NCBI GenBank assembly: GCA_905236265.1
Contig: CAJOOV010000241.1
Location: 1 to 6,294 of the forward strand
Source: an uncultured Oscillospiraceae bacterium
Lineage (GTDB): Bacteria; Bacillota; Clostridia; Oscillospirales; Oscillospiraceae
Length of the DNA stretch: 6,294 bases
Direction of reading: 5' to 3'
Shown: positions 1 to 5,449 of the stretch, piece after piece
Position numbering within the stretch: the first letter of the stretch is position 1
Layout of the letters: every line of letters starts with the position of its first letter
Notes under the pieces: generated by a model
Seen by the model: the letters and a program-made list of their open reading frames with translations, nothing else
Told to the model about the DNA's origin: nothing
Database searches by the model: none
Position numbers and translations under genes: made by a program

Positions 1-68
1 AGGTGCCCAAGGCTCACGCCTATCTGGACGGCGATCATAGTTTTGGCAAGGTGGTTGTGGTAATCTGA
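1..68 (+). CDS. C-terminal end of a zinc-binding/medium-chain dehydrogenase (partial)
   Basis: Only the last 21 or so codons are in the window; the frame with codons starting at base 3 ends in TGA at 66-68. The readable end is AHAYLDGDHSFGKVVVVI, which matches the usual end of the medium-chain dehydrogenase/quinone oxidoreductase superfamily, where an A-H-x-x-L-E/D segment is followed by a short loop and a GKVV-type last beta strand. Members are NAD(P)-dependent cytosolic oxidoreductases; the substrate cannot be told from this piece. The catalytic and nucleotide-binding parts lie outside the window. A plus-facing hairpin with a T-run at 187-226 is the first terminator downstream. The opposite strand is also open here, but it has no recognisable protein. 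The family call rests on a short match only. Confidence 0.6.
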   Translation, partial: VPKAHAYLDGDHSFGKVVVVI

Positions 69-128
69 GCATGCAAAAGATGGCTGCGACGGTTCAGCAT
101 AAGGGTGTATCGCCTGATAGAGGAAATT

Positions 129-179
129 CTGTTCGGTCGGATTCATTTCCGGCGTATACGGCGGAATAATAACTCTATG
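129..179 (-). pseudogene. Relic of an IS630-family transposase (DDE motif end)
   Basis: On the minus strand, 17 codons read HRVIIPPYTPEMNPTEQ. This is the third catalytic block of IS630/Tc1-mariner-type transposases, normally of the form (L/I)PPY(S/T)PE(L/M)NPIEQ, in which the last Glu is the third acidic active-site residue. Only one position of the core departs from the usual form (Thr for Ile before Glu). The block is isolated: the codon just before His is a TAG stop (180-182), and the sequence after Gln does not continue as the family does (usually IWK-like), although a shifted frame gives a vaguely similar ISSIRR. No inverted terminal repeats or target duplication were found. I infer a decayed insertion-sequence fragment between the dehydrogenase gene and the liv operon; it cannot make an active enzyme. 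Confidence 0.6.
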
Positions 180-186
180 CTATCCG

Positions 187-226
187 GCACACAGAGCGAT
201 TCCGCTCTGTGTTTGTGCGCCTTTTT
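187..226 (+). terminator. Rho-independent terminator, plus-facing
   Basis: A perfect 10-bp stem (189-198 with 203-212, arm ACACAGAGCG) closes a 4-base ATTC loop. An alternative longer fold adds GCAC (187-190) pairing with GTGC (215-218) across a GTTT bulge, which brings the stem next to the TTTTT run at 222-226. The T-run is on the plus strand, so it would stop transcription coming from the dehydrogenase gene on the left, about 120 bases after that gene ends. There is no T-run for the opposite direction. Confidence 0.6.
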
Positions 227-260
227 CAGGAAACAATATTCACAATGCCCCGGTTTTGGG

Positions 261-313
261 GCAAATAGAAGGGCTGTCTCGCAACGATCCTTGAAATCGT
301 TTTGAGACAGCCC
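261..313 (-). terminator. Rho-independent terminator of the liv operon
   Basis: The arm GGGCTGTCTC (271-280) pairs perfectly with GAGACAGCCC (304-313). After a two-base interruption (one a possible G-U pair) the stem continues for six more pairs (283-288 with 296-301) around a 7-base loop. It starts 11 bases beyond the livF stop codon, and on the minus strand it is followed by a T-rich run (TTCTATTTG, 262-270). This position and shape fit the end of the livKHMGF transcript. On the plus strand it is followed by CTTGTTT, so weak bidirectional action is possible. Confidence 0.75.
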
Positions 314-324
314 CTTGTTTCGTA

Positions 325-1032
325 TCAGCCGCCCAGATATGCCTTCTGCACCCGTTCGTCAGTGAGAAGCTGCTTTGCCTCCCCGCTCATGGAGACACGG
401 CCTGTCTCCAGCACATAGGCCCGGTCAGCCACGGAAAGCGCCATCTGCGCATTCTGCTCCACCAGCAGGATAGTGGTGCCGGACTGGCGCAGCTCCCGGA
501 CGATGGAGAAAATCTGCTCCACCAGAATGGGCGCAAGCCCCATGGACGGCTCGTCCAGCATCAGCAGCTTAGGCCGGGACATCAGCGCCCTGCCCATGGC
601 CAGCATCTGCTGCTCGCCGCCGGAGAGGGTTCCCGCCATCTGCTTATAGCGTTCCTTCAGCCGGGGAAAGCGCTGGTACACGTCCTGAATGGAGCCCTCA
701 ATCTCCGAGGAGGGGCGGGTAAAGCCCCCCATCTCCAGATTCTCCTGCACCGTCATCTGTAAAAAGACCCGCCGTCCCTCCGGGCACAGGGCAAGGCCGT
801 GGGAGATGATCTTATGGGCAGGCACGCCCAGAATGCTGCTGCCCTCAAAGCTGACGCTGCCGCTGCGGGGCTTGAGCAGCCCTGCCACGGTGTTCAGGGT
901 GGTGGACTTGCCTGCGCCGTTGGCGCCGATCAGCGTCACCACCTCCCCCTCGTTCACCTCAAAGGAGACGCCCTTAATGGCATGGATGCTGCCATAGTAG
1001 ACGTGCAGATCCTCTACCTTCAGCATACTCAT
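325..1032 (-). CDS. livF: Branched-chain amino acid ABC transporter ATPase LivF
   Basis: A 235-residue cytosolic ATPase subunit, the normal size for LivF, that powers uptake together with LivG. Visible motifs in order: Walker A GANGAGKST (36-44), Q-loop region with the LivF-typical CPEGRRVF (83-90), ABC signature LSGGEQQ (136-142), Walker B LLMLDEP (156-162) with Glu161 as catalytic base, and the switch position in LVEQN, where LivF proteins carry Gln (193) rather than His. The end KAYLGG is typical of the family. The start ATG (1030-1032) overlaps the livG stop as ATGA, and AAGGAGG (1040-1046) lies 7 bases ahead, inside livG, so translation is probably coupled; a second ATG two codons later fits the site less well. 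It is the last gene of the operon, followed directly by a terminator. I see nothing missing in the active site. The family is also used for amides, urea and other substrates, so the name shows the type of transporter, not proven specificity. Confidence 0.95.
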   Translation of the reverse strand: MSMLKVEDLHVYYGSIHAIKGVSFEVNEGEVVTLIGANGAGKSTTLNTVAGLLKPRSGSVSFEGSSILGVPAHKIISHGLALCPEGRRVFLQMTVQENLEMGGFTRPSSEIEGSIQDVYQRFPRLKERYKQMAGTLSGGEQQMLAMGRALMSRPKLLMLDEPSMGLAPILVEQIFSIVRELRQSGTTILLVEQNAQMALSVADRAYVLETGRVSMSGEAKQLLTDERVQKAYLGG

Positions 1033-1877
1033 ACTCCGTCCTCCTTCTGCTTGCCCAGATACGCCTCGATCACCTGAGGATTGCTCTGAATCTCCTCCGG
1101 GGTGCCCTTGGCGATGATTTTGCCGTAGTTCAGCACTGCGATGCCCTCGCAGATGCCCATGACCAGATTCATGTCATGCTCGATGAGGAGAACGGCAATC
1201 TGGAAGGTGTCCCGAATCTTGCGGATGTTCTCCATCAGCTCCGCCGTCTCCGAGGGGTTCATGCCCGCCGCAGGCTCGTCCAGCAGCAGCAGGCTGGGCT
1301 TTGTGGCCAGCGCCCGGACAATCTCCAGACGGCGCTGGGCGCCGTAGGGCAGGCTCCCCGCCTCGTGGTTTGCCAGATCCTGCATATTGAAGATGCTCAA
1401 AAGCTCCAGCGCCCGCTCATGCGCCTCCCGCTCGCTGGCCCAGTGCCGGGGCAGGCGGAGAATGCTGGAAAACATGCCGCACTGGACGGAGTTATGCAGG
1501 CCGATGCGCACATTGTCCTCCACCGTCAGGTTGGAAAACAGCCGGATATTCTGGAAGGTACGGGCGATGCCCGCCTTGTTTACCTGAACGGCGTCCATGC
1601 CTGCGGTGTCCTGTCCATTGAGCAGGATAGTGCCCCGCGTGGGCTTATAGACCTTGGTGAGCAGGTTGAACACAGTGGTCTTGCCTGCGCCGTTGGGGCC
1701 GATCAGGCCGGAGATCTCCGTTCTGCCGATGGTGATGTCGAAGTTCTCCACCGCCGTCAGGCCGCCGAAGTCAATGCCCAGATGCCGGGTTTCCAGCACC
1801 GGGAGCTTGTACAGGTCACGCTCCGGGATAATGCTGGTGCTGGGCATGGGCACCATTTTTGTCCGCTCTCTAGCCAT
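1029..1877 (-). CDS. livG: Branched-chain amino acid ABC transporter ATPase LivG
   Basis: A 282-residue cytosolic ATPase subunit that pairs with LivF under the LivH-LivM channel. Motifs: Walker A GPNGAGKTT (60-68), Q-loop Gln109 in ARTFQNIRLF, signature LPYGAQRR (176-183, the usual LivG variant of LSGGQ), Walker B LLLLDEP (196-202), and H-loop His234 in LLIEHDMNLVMG. The LivG-specific tail (KGTPEEI, then IEAYLG) is present. The FGGLTAV segment sits at residues 37-43, about 22 residues later than in Escherichia coli LivG, so the protein has an N-terminal extension rich in charged residues and Pro. The start is supported by AAGGGAGG (1886-1893), 8 bases upstream; internal Met8 and Met11 would remove part of the extension but have poorer sites. 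It overlaps the end of livM by 8 bases and the start of livF by 4. Confidence 0.95.
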   Translation of the reverse strand: MARERTKMVPMPSTSIIPERDLYKLPVLETRHLGIDFGGLTAVENFDITIGRTEISGLIGPNGAGKTTVFNLLTKVYKPTRGTILLNGQDTAGMDAVQVNKAGIARTFQNIRLFSNLTVEDNVRIGLHNSVQCGMFSSILRLPRHWASEREAHERALELLSIFNMQDLANHEAGSLPYGAQRRLEIVRALATKPSLLLLDEPAAGMNPSETAELMENIRKIRDTFQIAVLLIEHDMNLVMGICEGIAVLNYGKIIAKGTPEEIQSNPQVIEAYLGKQKEDGV

Positions 1878-2940
1878 CTATGCCGCCTCCCTTCCGGGTC
1901 TCCTCCGGCTTCTTCCAGAAAGCCAGCCTTCCCTTTACCTGATTCCATGTGTTTTCCAGCACCGGGTTGTGGCTGACCAGCATCACCAGAATCAAAACGA
2001 TTGCATACAGCAGCATACGGTAGTCGTTCACCGCACGCAGCGCCTCCGGGAGAATCGTCAGCACCGTGGCGGCGATAATGCTGCCCCGGATATTGCCCAT
2101 GCCGCCCAGCACCACAAAGACCAGCACCAGAATGGAGGTGTTGAAGTCAAACTTCTTGGGCAGCACGGAGGAGTAGTTCAGGGCATACAGCGCCCCGGAC
2201 ATGCCTGCCATGGAGGCGGAGGTGACAAAGGCCATCAGCTTGTACTTGGTGACGTTAATGCCCACGCTCTCCGCCGCAATCCGGTTGTCCCGCACGGCCA
2301 TAATCGCCCTGCCGCTGCGGCTGCGAATCAGGTTCAGCGTCACCGTCAGCACCAGCAGCACCAGCAGAAAGCCTGCCAGAAAGGTGCTCTGCTTCTGGAT
2401 GCCCACGGCTCCCATAGGGCCGTTGATCAAAACGGTTCCCTCCTGCAGTCCCAGAGAGGCGGCATCCTTTCCGGAGAAGTGGAGTCCCCTGCCGTCCACG
2501 CCCACATAGATATTATTGAGCAGGTTCTTGATGATCTCGCCAAAGGCAAGGGTGACAATGGCCAGATAGTCCCCCTGCAGACGCAGCACCGGCACGCCTA
2601 CGATAAAGCCCGCCAGCGCAGCCATCATGCCGCCCACTACAATGGCCAGCAGCAGGCGCACAGCGCCGGGGAGGAAGCTCAGGCTCATGGAGACGATCAC
2701 CCCGGTAAAGGCACCCACGCTCATGAATCCGGCATGTCCCAGACTCAGCTCCCCCAGAATGCCCACCGTCAGGTTCAGACTCACTGCCATGCAGATATAG
2801 ACGCAGATGGGCACAAGCTGTCCCCGCAGGGAGCTGCTCACCCGCCCGGCGGCATCCATGCCCTGAACCGCCAGAAAGGCAATGACCACAATGGCATAGG
2901 TAATCAGGTTGCTCCGGGTTGTCTTACTCAGTTTCTTCAT
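1870..2940 (-). CDS. livM: Branched-chain amino acid ABC transporter permease LivM
   Basis: A 356-residue integral membrane subunit that forms the channel with LivH. The N-terminus is a short basic stretch followed by a hydrophobic segment (12-28). Further hydrophobic segments lie near 41-60, 67-90, 92-118, 122-140, 186-205, 234-256, 268-290 and 306-324. Family landmarks are the GELSLGHAGFMSVGAF segment (63-78), LRLQGDYLAIVTLAFGEI (119-136), the cytoplasmic coupling loop SRSGRAIMAVRDNRIAAESVGIN (207-229), which contacts the ATPases, and VLGGMGNIRGS (277-287). A polar tail of about 30 residues (327-356) follows the last span. The ATG stands 9 bases after the livH stop, and a weak AGGTG-type site overlaps that stop, which points to coupled translation. 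No damage is seen. Confidence 0.94.
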   Translation of the reverse strand: MKKLSKTTRSNLITYAIVVIAFLAVQGMDAAGRVSSSLRGQLVPICVYICMAVSLNLTVGILGELSLGHAGFMSVGAFTGVIVSMSLSFLPGAVRLLLAIVVGGMMAALAGFIVGVPVLRLQGDYLAIVTLAFGEIIKNLLNNIYVGVDGRGLHFSGKDAASLGLQEGTVLINGPMGAVGIQKQSTFLAGFLLVLLVLTVTLNLIRSRSGRAIMAVRDNRIAAESVGINVTKYKLMAFVTSASMAGMSGALYALNYSSVLPKKFDFNTSILVLVFVVLGGMGNIRGSIIAATVLTILPEALRAVNDYRMLLYAIVLILVMLVSHNPVLENTWNQVKGRLAFWKKPEETRKGGGIDG

Positions 2941-2949
2941 CTCGCCACC

Positions 2950-3834
2950 TCACACTTTCTCTGTGATCTTCTTGCCCAGAAGACCGGTGGGTCTGATGAG
3001 CAGCACCACGATGAGGACGGTAAACACAATGGCATCGCTGAGCTGGGTGGAGATATAGGCTCTTGCGAAAATCTCGATCACGCCCAGCAGGATTCCCCCC
3101 AGCATGGCGCCGGGGATGGAGCCAATGCCCCCCAGAACCGCCGCCGTAAACGCCTTGATGCCGGGCATGGAGCCGGTGGTGGGCATCAGGGTGGGATAGG
3201 CGGAGCAGAGCAGCACCCCCGCAATGGCCGCCAGTCCGGAGCCGATGGCAAAGGTGAGGGAGATGGTGCGGTTTACGTCAATGCCCATGAGCTGGGAGGC
3301 GCCCTTGTCCTCAGACACCGCCCGCATGGCCTTGCCTGTTCTGGTCTTTCCGGTGAAGGTGGTCAGGGCCAGCATAATCACGATATTGGACAAAATGGTG
3401 ACAATCGTCACAGCCGTGACCCGAAGCTGTCCGCCGAAGAGCTCCAACCCCGGAACGCCGTCCAGAACGGATGTGAAAACCTTGGGGTCGGACTTCCAGA
3501 TGAGCAGCGCCGCATTCTGCAGGAAATAGCTCACGCCGATGGCGGTAATCAGCACCGCCAGAGAGGGCGCAGCGCGCAGGGGCTTATAGGCAAGGCGCTC
3601 GATGATGATGCCCAGAACGGTACACACCAGCATGGCCAGAACAACGCCAATGGCCGGGGGCAGGGACAGATAGCTCATGGTGCAGAAACAGATGTAGGCT
3701 CCCACCATAATCACGTCTCCGTGGGCAAAGTTCAGCATTTTTGCAATGCCGTAAACCATGGTGTAGCCCAGGGCGATAATGGCATAAATACTGCCCAGAC
3801 TGATGCCGTTGATGGTATTGAGAAGCAGATTCAT
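2950..3834 (-). CDS. livH: Branched-chain amino acid ABC transporter permease LivH
   Basis: A 294-residue membrane permease, the partner of LivM. It begins MNLLLNTINGISLGSIYAII, the standard LivH start. Landmarks are NFAHGDVIMVGAY (35-47), the coupling loop with TRTGKAMRAVSEDKGASQLM (164-183) followed by GIDVNR, VLGGIGSIPGAMLGGILLG (233-251), and RPTGLLGKK near the end (281-289). About eight hydrophobic spans can be seen, near 10-30, 38-57, 59-80, 92-112, 138-160, 190-212, 226-256 and 266-281. A GTG 13 codons upstream would give a longer protein, but it lies within a stem-loop and lacks the family start; the ATG at 3832-3834 has AAAGGAG 9 bases ahead. It follows livK after a gap of 111 bases containing that stem-loop, and precedes livM by 9 bases. 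Confidence 0.95.
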   Translation of the reverse strand: MNLLLNTINGISLGSIYAIIALGYTMVYGIAKMLNFAHGDVIMVGAYICFCTMSYLSLPPAIGVVLAMLVCTVLGIIIERLAYKPLRAAPSLAVLITAIGVSYFLQNAALLIWKSDPKVFTSVLDGVPGLELFGGQLRVTAVTIVTILSNIVIMLALTTFTGKTRTGKAMRAVSEDKGASQLMGIDVNRTISLTFAIGSGLAAIAGVLLCSAYPTLMPTTGSMPGIKAFTAAVLGGIGSIPGAMLGGILLGVIEIFARAYISTQLSDAIVFTVLIVVLLIRPTGLLGKKITEKV

Positions 3835-3843
3835 ACCCGGACT

Positions 3844-3850
3844 CTCCTTT
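3844..3850 (-). promoter_or_regulatory. Ribosome binding site that fixes the livH start
   Basis: On the minus strand AAAGGAG stands 9 bases before the ATG at 3832-3834. It supports this ATG over the in-frame GTG at 3871-3873, whose first base is part of the stem-loop described next and which has no comparable site. Confidence 0.75.
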
Positions 3851-3872
3851 CTCTCCTGTTTCGTATAGTCCA

Positions 3873-3909
3873 CTGCGAGGGTCGCAGGAAATACCGGCGA
3901 CCCTCGCAG
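3873..3909 (-). other. Intercistronic stem-loop between livK and livH
   Basis: Arms 3873-3885 and 3897-3909 (CTGCGAGGGTCGC and its exact complement) form a perfect 13-bp stem with an 11-base loop. It lies 36 bases beyond the livK stop codon and 38 bases before the livH start. In the direction of transcription it is followed by TGGACTATACG, not a T-run, so it is not a standard terminator for the operon; the short T-run (TTTT, 3911-3914) is on the opposite strand. Such stems after a binding-protein gene are known in ABC operons (for example malE in the mal operon), where they protect the upstream message from 3' decay or reduce read-through. I infer the same role here: more LivK than permease and ATPase. 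Confidence 0.7.
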
Positions 3910-3945
3910 CTTTTCTATGGGGATATGTGTCTGAACGCACAGAGA

Positions 3946-5196
3946 TTACATGCCGACGTACTTGCCGTCCTGAATCACCATGCCCTTGGGGTCCTTGGAA
4001 ACCTCGCCGCTCTCGCTCCAGGACACACCGGTGCCGGTGATGCCGTCGAAGGTGAAGCCGCCGTTGAACACGCCGATCAGCGTCTCGCAGATCTCCTCAG
4101 CGGACATATCTGCGCTCACGCCTGCCTGATTGCATGCCTCATAGATGGCATATACGCAGTCATAGGCATCGGCGGCGAACTGGTTGGGGATGTCGCCGTA
4201 GGTCTCCTGATAGGTCTTGACGAAATTCTGGGTGCGCTCGTCCTCAGCGTCAGCGTTGAAGGGGGTGAGCAGCATGACGCCCTCGGCCAGCGCAGGGTCA
4301 AAGCCCTCCATGGTCAGAATGCCGTCCATGCCGTCCACGCCGAAGAATGCGGGGGCATAGCCCATATCCCGTGCCTGCGTGAGAATCAGAGAGGCAGGGG
4401 TGTAGTACATGGGCAGGAACACCAGATCTGCGCCGTTGTTCTTGGCATCGTTGAGCTGCACGGAGAAGTCGTTGGCAGTCTCGTCGGTGAAGGTGGTGAC
4501 GGAGACGATCTCCAGACCCACGTTGGCAGCCTCGGCGGAGAACTTGTTGTAAATGCCGGTGGAATAGGCGTCGCCGTTGTTATAGATCACGGCGATCTTG
4601 GTGCCCAGACCCTGCTGGGAGATATACTGGGCGGATGCGGTGCCCTGGTTGGGGTCGGTGAAGCACATCTGGAACACGTTGTCCTTGCGGGAGATACCGT
4701 CGGTCTGGCCACCGATGACATCCACAGAGGAGGCGGACGGGGTCAGCTCGAAAATGCGGTCAGCGTTGGACTCTGCGGCCACAGCCACGCAGGGGCCGGT
4801 GGTGGTGGTGCCCACCAGAGCCTGCATACCCCAGTCCTTCAGGTTGTTGTATGCGTTGACGCTCTTCTCAGGGTCATGCTCGTCGTCCTGCCAGTTCAGC
4901 TCGAACTGCAGTCCGCCCAGTGCGTTGATCTCCGCCACGGCGATCTCAGCGCCGTGCTGGGTGGCCTGACCGTAGATTGCAGCAGCGCCGGACGTGGGGC
5001 CGATGCCGCCCAGCTTGATGGCGGCGCCGGTGCTCTCAGCAGGAGCGGCGCTCTCGCCCTCAGCCGCGGCACTCTCGCCCTCAGCCGCCTCGCTGCCGGA
5101 GGCGGTATTCCCCTCAGAGCTGCCGCCGCAGGCAGCAAGGGAGAACACCATTGCCAGTGCAAGGAGAAGGGCAGTCAGTTTCTTCATTTGATTCAT
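3946..5196 (-). CDS. livK: Branched-chain amino acid type substrate-binding lipoprotein LivK
   Basis: A 416-residue extracytoplasmic binding protein that hands its substrate to LivHM. The N-terminus has KK, a hydrophobic core and lipobox LAAC with Cys23, followed by GG, so it should be lipid-anchored on the outer face of the membrane. Residues 24-58 are a flexible S/E/G/A-rich linker containing a 7-residue duplication. From about residue 60 the protein follows the Leu/Ile/Val-binding fold (Peripla_BP_6): KLGGIGPTSGAAAIYG, then GAEIAVAEINALGG, the hinge-side segment ALVGTTTTGPCVAVA (126-140), LTPSASS (151-157), and a second lobe with KIAVIYNNGDAYSTG (200-214). The ATG has GGAGGG 6 bases upstream; Met4 is a weaker alternative. 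It is the first gene after the promoter. The ligand is not certain: this fold also binds amides, urea and aromatic compounds in related systems. Confidence 0.93.
   Translation of the reverse strand: MNQMKKLTALLLALAMVFSLAACGGSSEGNTASGSEAAEGESAAAEGESAAPAESTGAAIKLGGIGPTSGAAAIYGQATQHGAEIAVAEINALGGLQFELNWQDDEHDPEKSVNAYNNLKDWGMQALVGTTTTGPCVAVAAESNADRIFELTPSASSVDVIGGQTDGISRKDNVFQMCFTDPNQGTASAQYISQQGLGTKIAVIYNNGDAYSTGIYNKFSAEAANVGLEIVSVTTFTDETANDFSVQLNDAKNNGADLVFLPMYYTPASLILTQARDMGYAPAFFGVDGMDGILTMEGFDPALAEGVMLLTPFNADAEDERTQNFVKTYQETYGDIPNQFAADAYDCVYAIYEACNQAGVSADMSAEEICETLIGVFNGGFTFDGITGTGVSWSESGEVSKDPKGMVIQDGKYVGM
5045..5086 (-). repeat. Two-copy 21-bp tandem repeat in the LivK linker
   Basis: Units 5045-5065 and 5066-5086 are 21 bases each and differ at one base (GCGGCG versus GCGGCA at the start, plus strand). 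Being a multiple of three, they add an in-frame 7-residue repeat (AEGESAA) to the linker between the lipid anchor and the binding domain. Neighbouring linker sequence is similar in composition but diverged. Confidence 0.8.
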
Positions 5197-5253
5197 GTTT
5201 TTCCCTCCAATTCATTTTGCAGGCATTCCAAAGGACACTTGCAAATTTACAAT

Positions 5254-5282
5254 AATTTAACACATTATCCCTCTCCCGTCAA
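5254..5282 (-). promoter_or_regulatory. Sigma-A-type promoter of the liv operon
   Basis: On the minus strand, -35 TTGACG (5277-5282), a 17-base spacer and -10 TAAATT (5254-5259), with TG one base upstream of the -10 (extended -10 form). The start of transcription would be near 5247, giving a leader of about 50 bases before the livK ATG, with AT-rich sequence around the start. The leader is too short for a T-box or a typical riboswitch. Confidence 0.65.
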
Positions 5283-5338
5283 GAAAGGGGCGCTCATAGA
5301 ATCGCTAAATTCTCTCCCTCTCAACCCAAACTCTTTCG

Positions 5339-5348
5339 TGTATTTACG
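5339..5348 (-). promoter_or_regulatory. Candidate operator, distal copy
   Basis: On the minus strand this reads CGTAAATACA and matches nine of ten bases of the near-palindromic CGTAAATACG at 5423-5432. It lies upstream of the CAT-like promoter and also upstream of the liv promoter. The 84-base offset between the copies equals eight helical turns. No regulator gene is in the window, so function is inferred. Confidence 0.3.
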
Positions 5349-5387
5349 CTAATGATTTAAAGCGCTCCACTGTTTTTCTCCCAAGTC

Positions 5388-5416
5388 TTGCATCTCTCCG
5401 GCGGGGAGGGTATACT
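5388..5416 (+). promoter_or_regulatory. Sigma-A-type promoter of the CAT-like gene
   Basis: On the plus strand, -35 TTGCAT (5388-5393), an exact 17-base spacer and -10 TATACT (5411-5416). The start of transcription would be near 5423, leaving a leader of about 27 bases. The G+C-rich spacer holds a near-dyad, CTCTCC-GGC-GGGGAG (5394-5408), with one unpaired position, in a place where a regulator could bind. Confidence 0.75.
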
Positions 5417-5422
5417 TTTCTT

Positions 5423-5432
5423 CGTAAATACG
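5423..5432 (+). promoter_or_regulatory. Candidate operator at the CAT-like transcription start
   Basis: CGTAAATACG is a dyad (CGTA-AA-TACG) placed at the predicted start of transcription of the CAT-like gene, a common repressor position. A second copy with one change lies 84 bases upstream in inverted orientation. The element is short, so chance cannot be excluded. Confidence 0.35.
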
Positions 5433-5435
5433 GAC

Positions 5436-5441
5436 AGGAGG
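5436..5441 (+). promoter_or_regulatory. Ribosome binding site that fixes the CAT-like start
   Basis: AGGAGG lies 8 bases before ATG 5450-5452. A TTG directly before it (5447-5449) is in frame, but is a rarer start codon and closer than ideal, so the ATG is preferred. Confidence 0.8.
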
Positions 5442-5449
5442 CGGTTTTG

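Noticed and set aside
71..169. Plus-strand open frame of 32 codons from ATG 71
   Set aside because: There is no ribosome binding site ahead of it, no recognisable product, and it overlaps the transposase relic on the other strand.
246..263. Small hairpin TGCCCC-GGTTTT-GGGGCA
   Set aside because: It is a perfect but short 6-bp stem with no T-run on either side and lies between two better terminators; I cannot assign a role.
105..305. Plus-strand open frame of 66 codons in the left gap
   Set aside because: It runs through two terminator hairpins and the IS630 relic, and has no family resemblance.
3835..3873. Longer livH starting at GTG 3871-3873
   Set aside because: The GTG touches the stem-loop arm, lacks a ribosome binding site, and adds 13 residues that the family does not have; the internal ATG has AAAGGAG in place.
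5197..5247. Possible riboswitch or T-box in the livK leader
   Set aside because: The leader predicted from the promoter is only about 50 bases and shows no T-box sequence or elaborate fold.
1654..5352. Long plus-strand open frame of 1,232 codons
   Set aside because: It is exactly antisense to livM, livH and livK, and its product is a His/Gln/Gly-rich string without domains, while the minus strand encodes five clear transporter proteins with good start sites.
5447..5449. TTG start one codon before the CAT-like ATG
   Set aside because: The ATG has better spacing to AGGAGG and is the stronger start codon.
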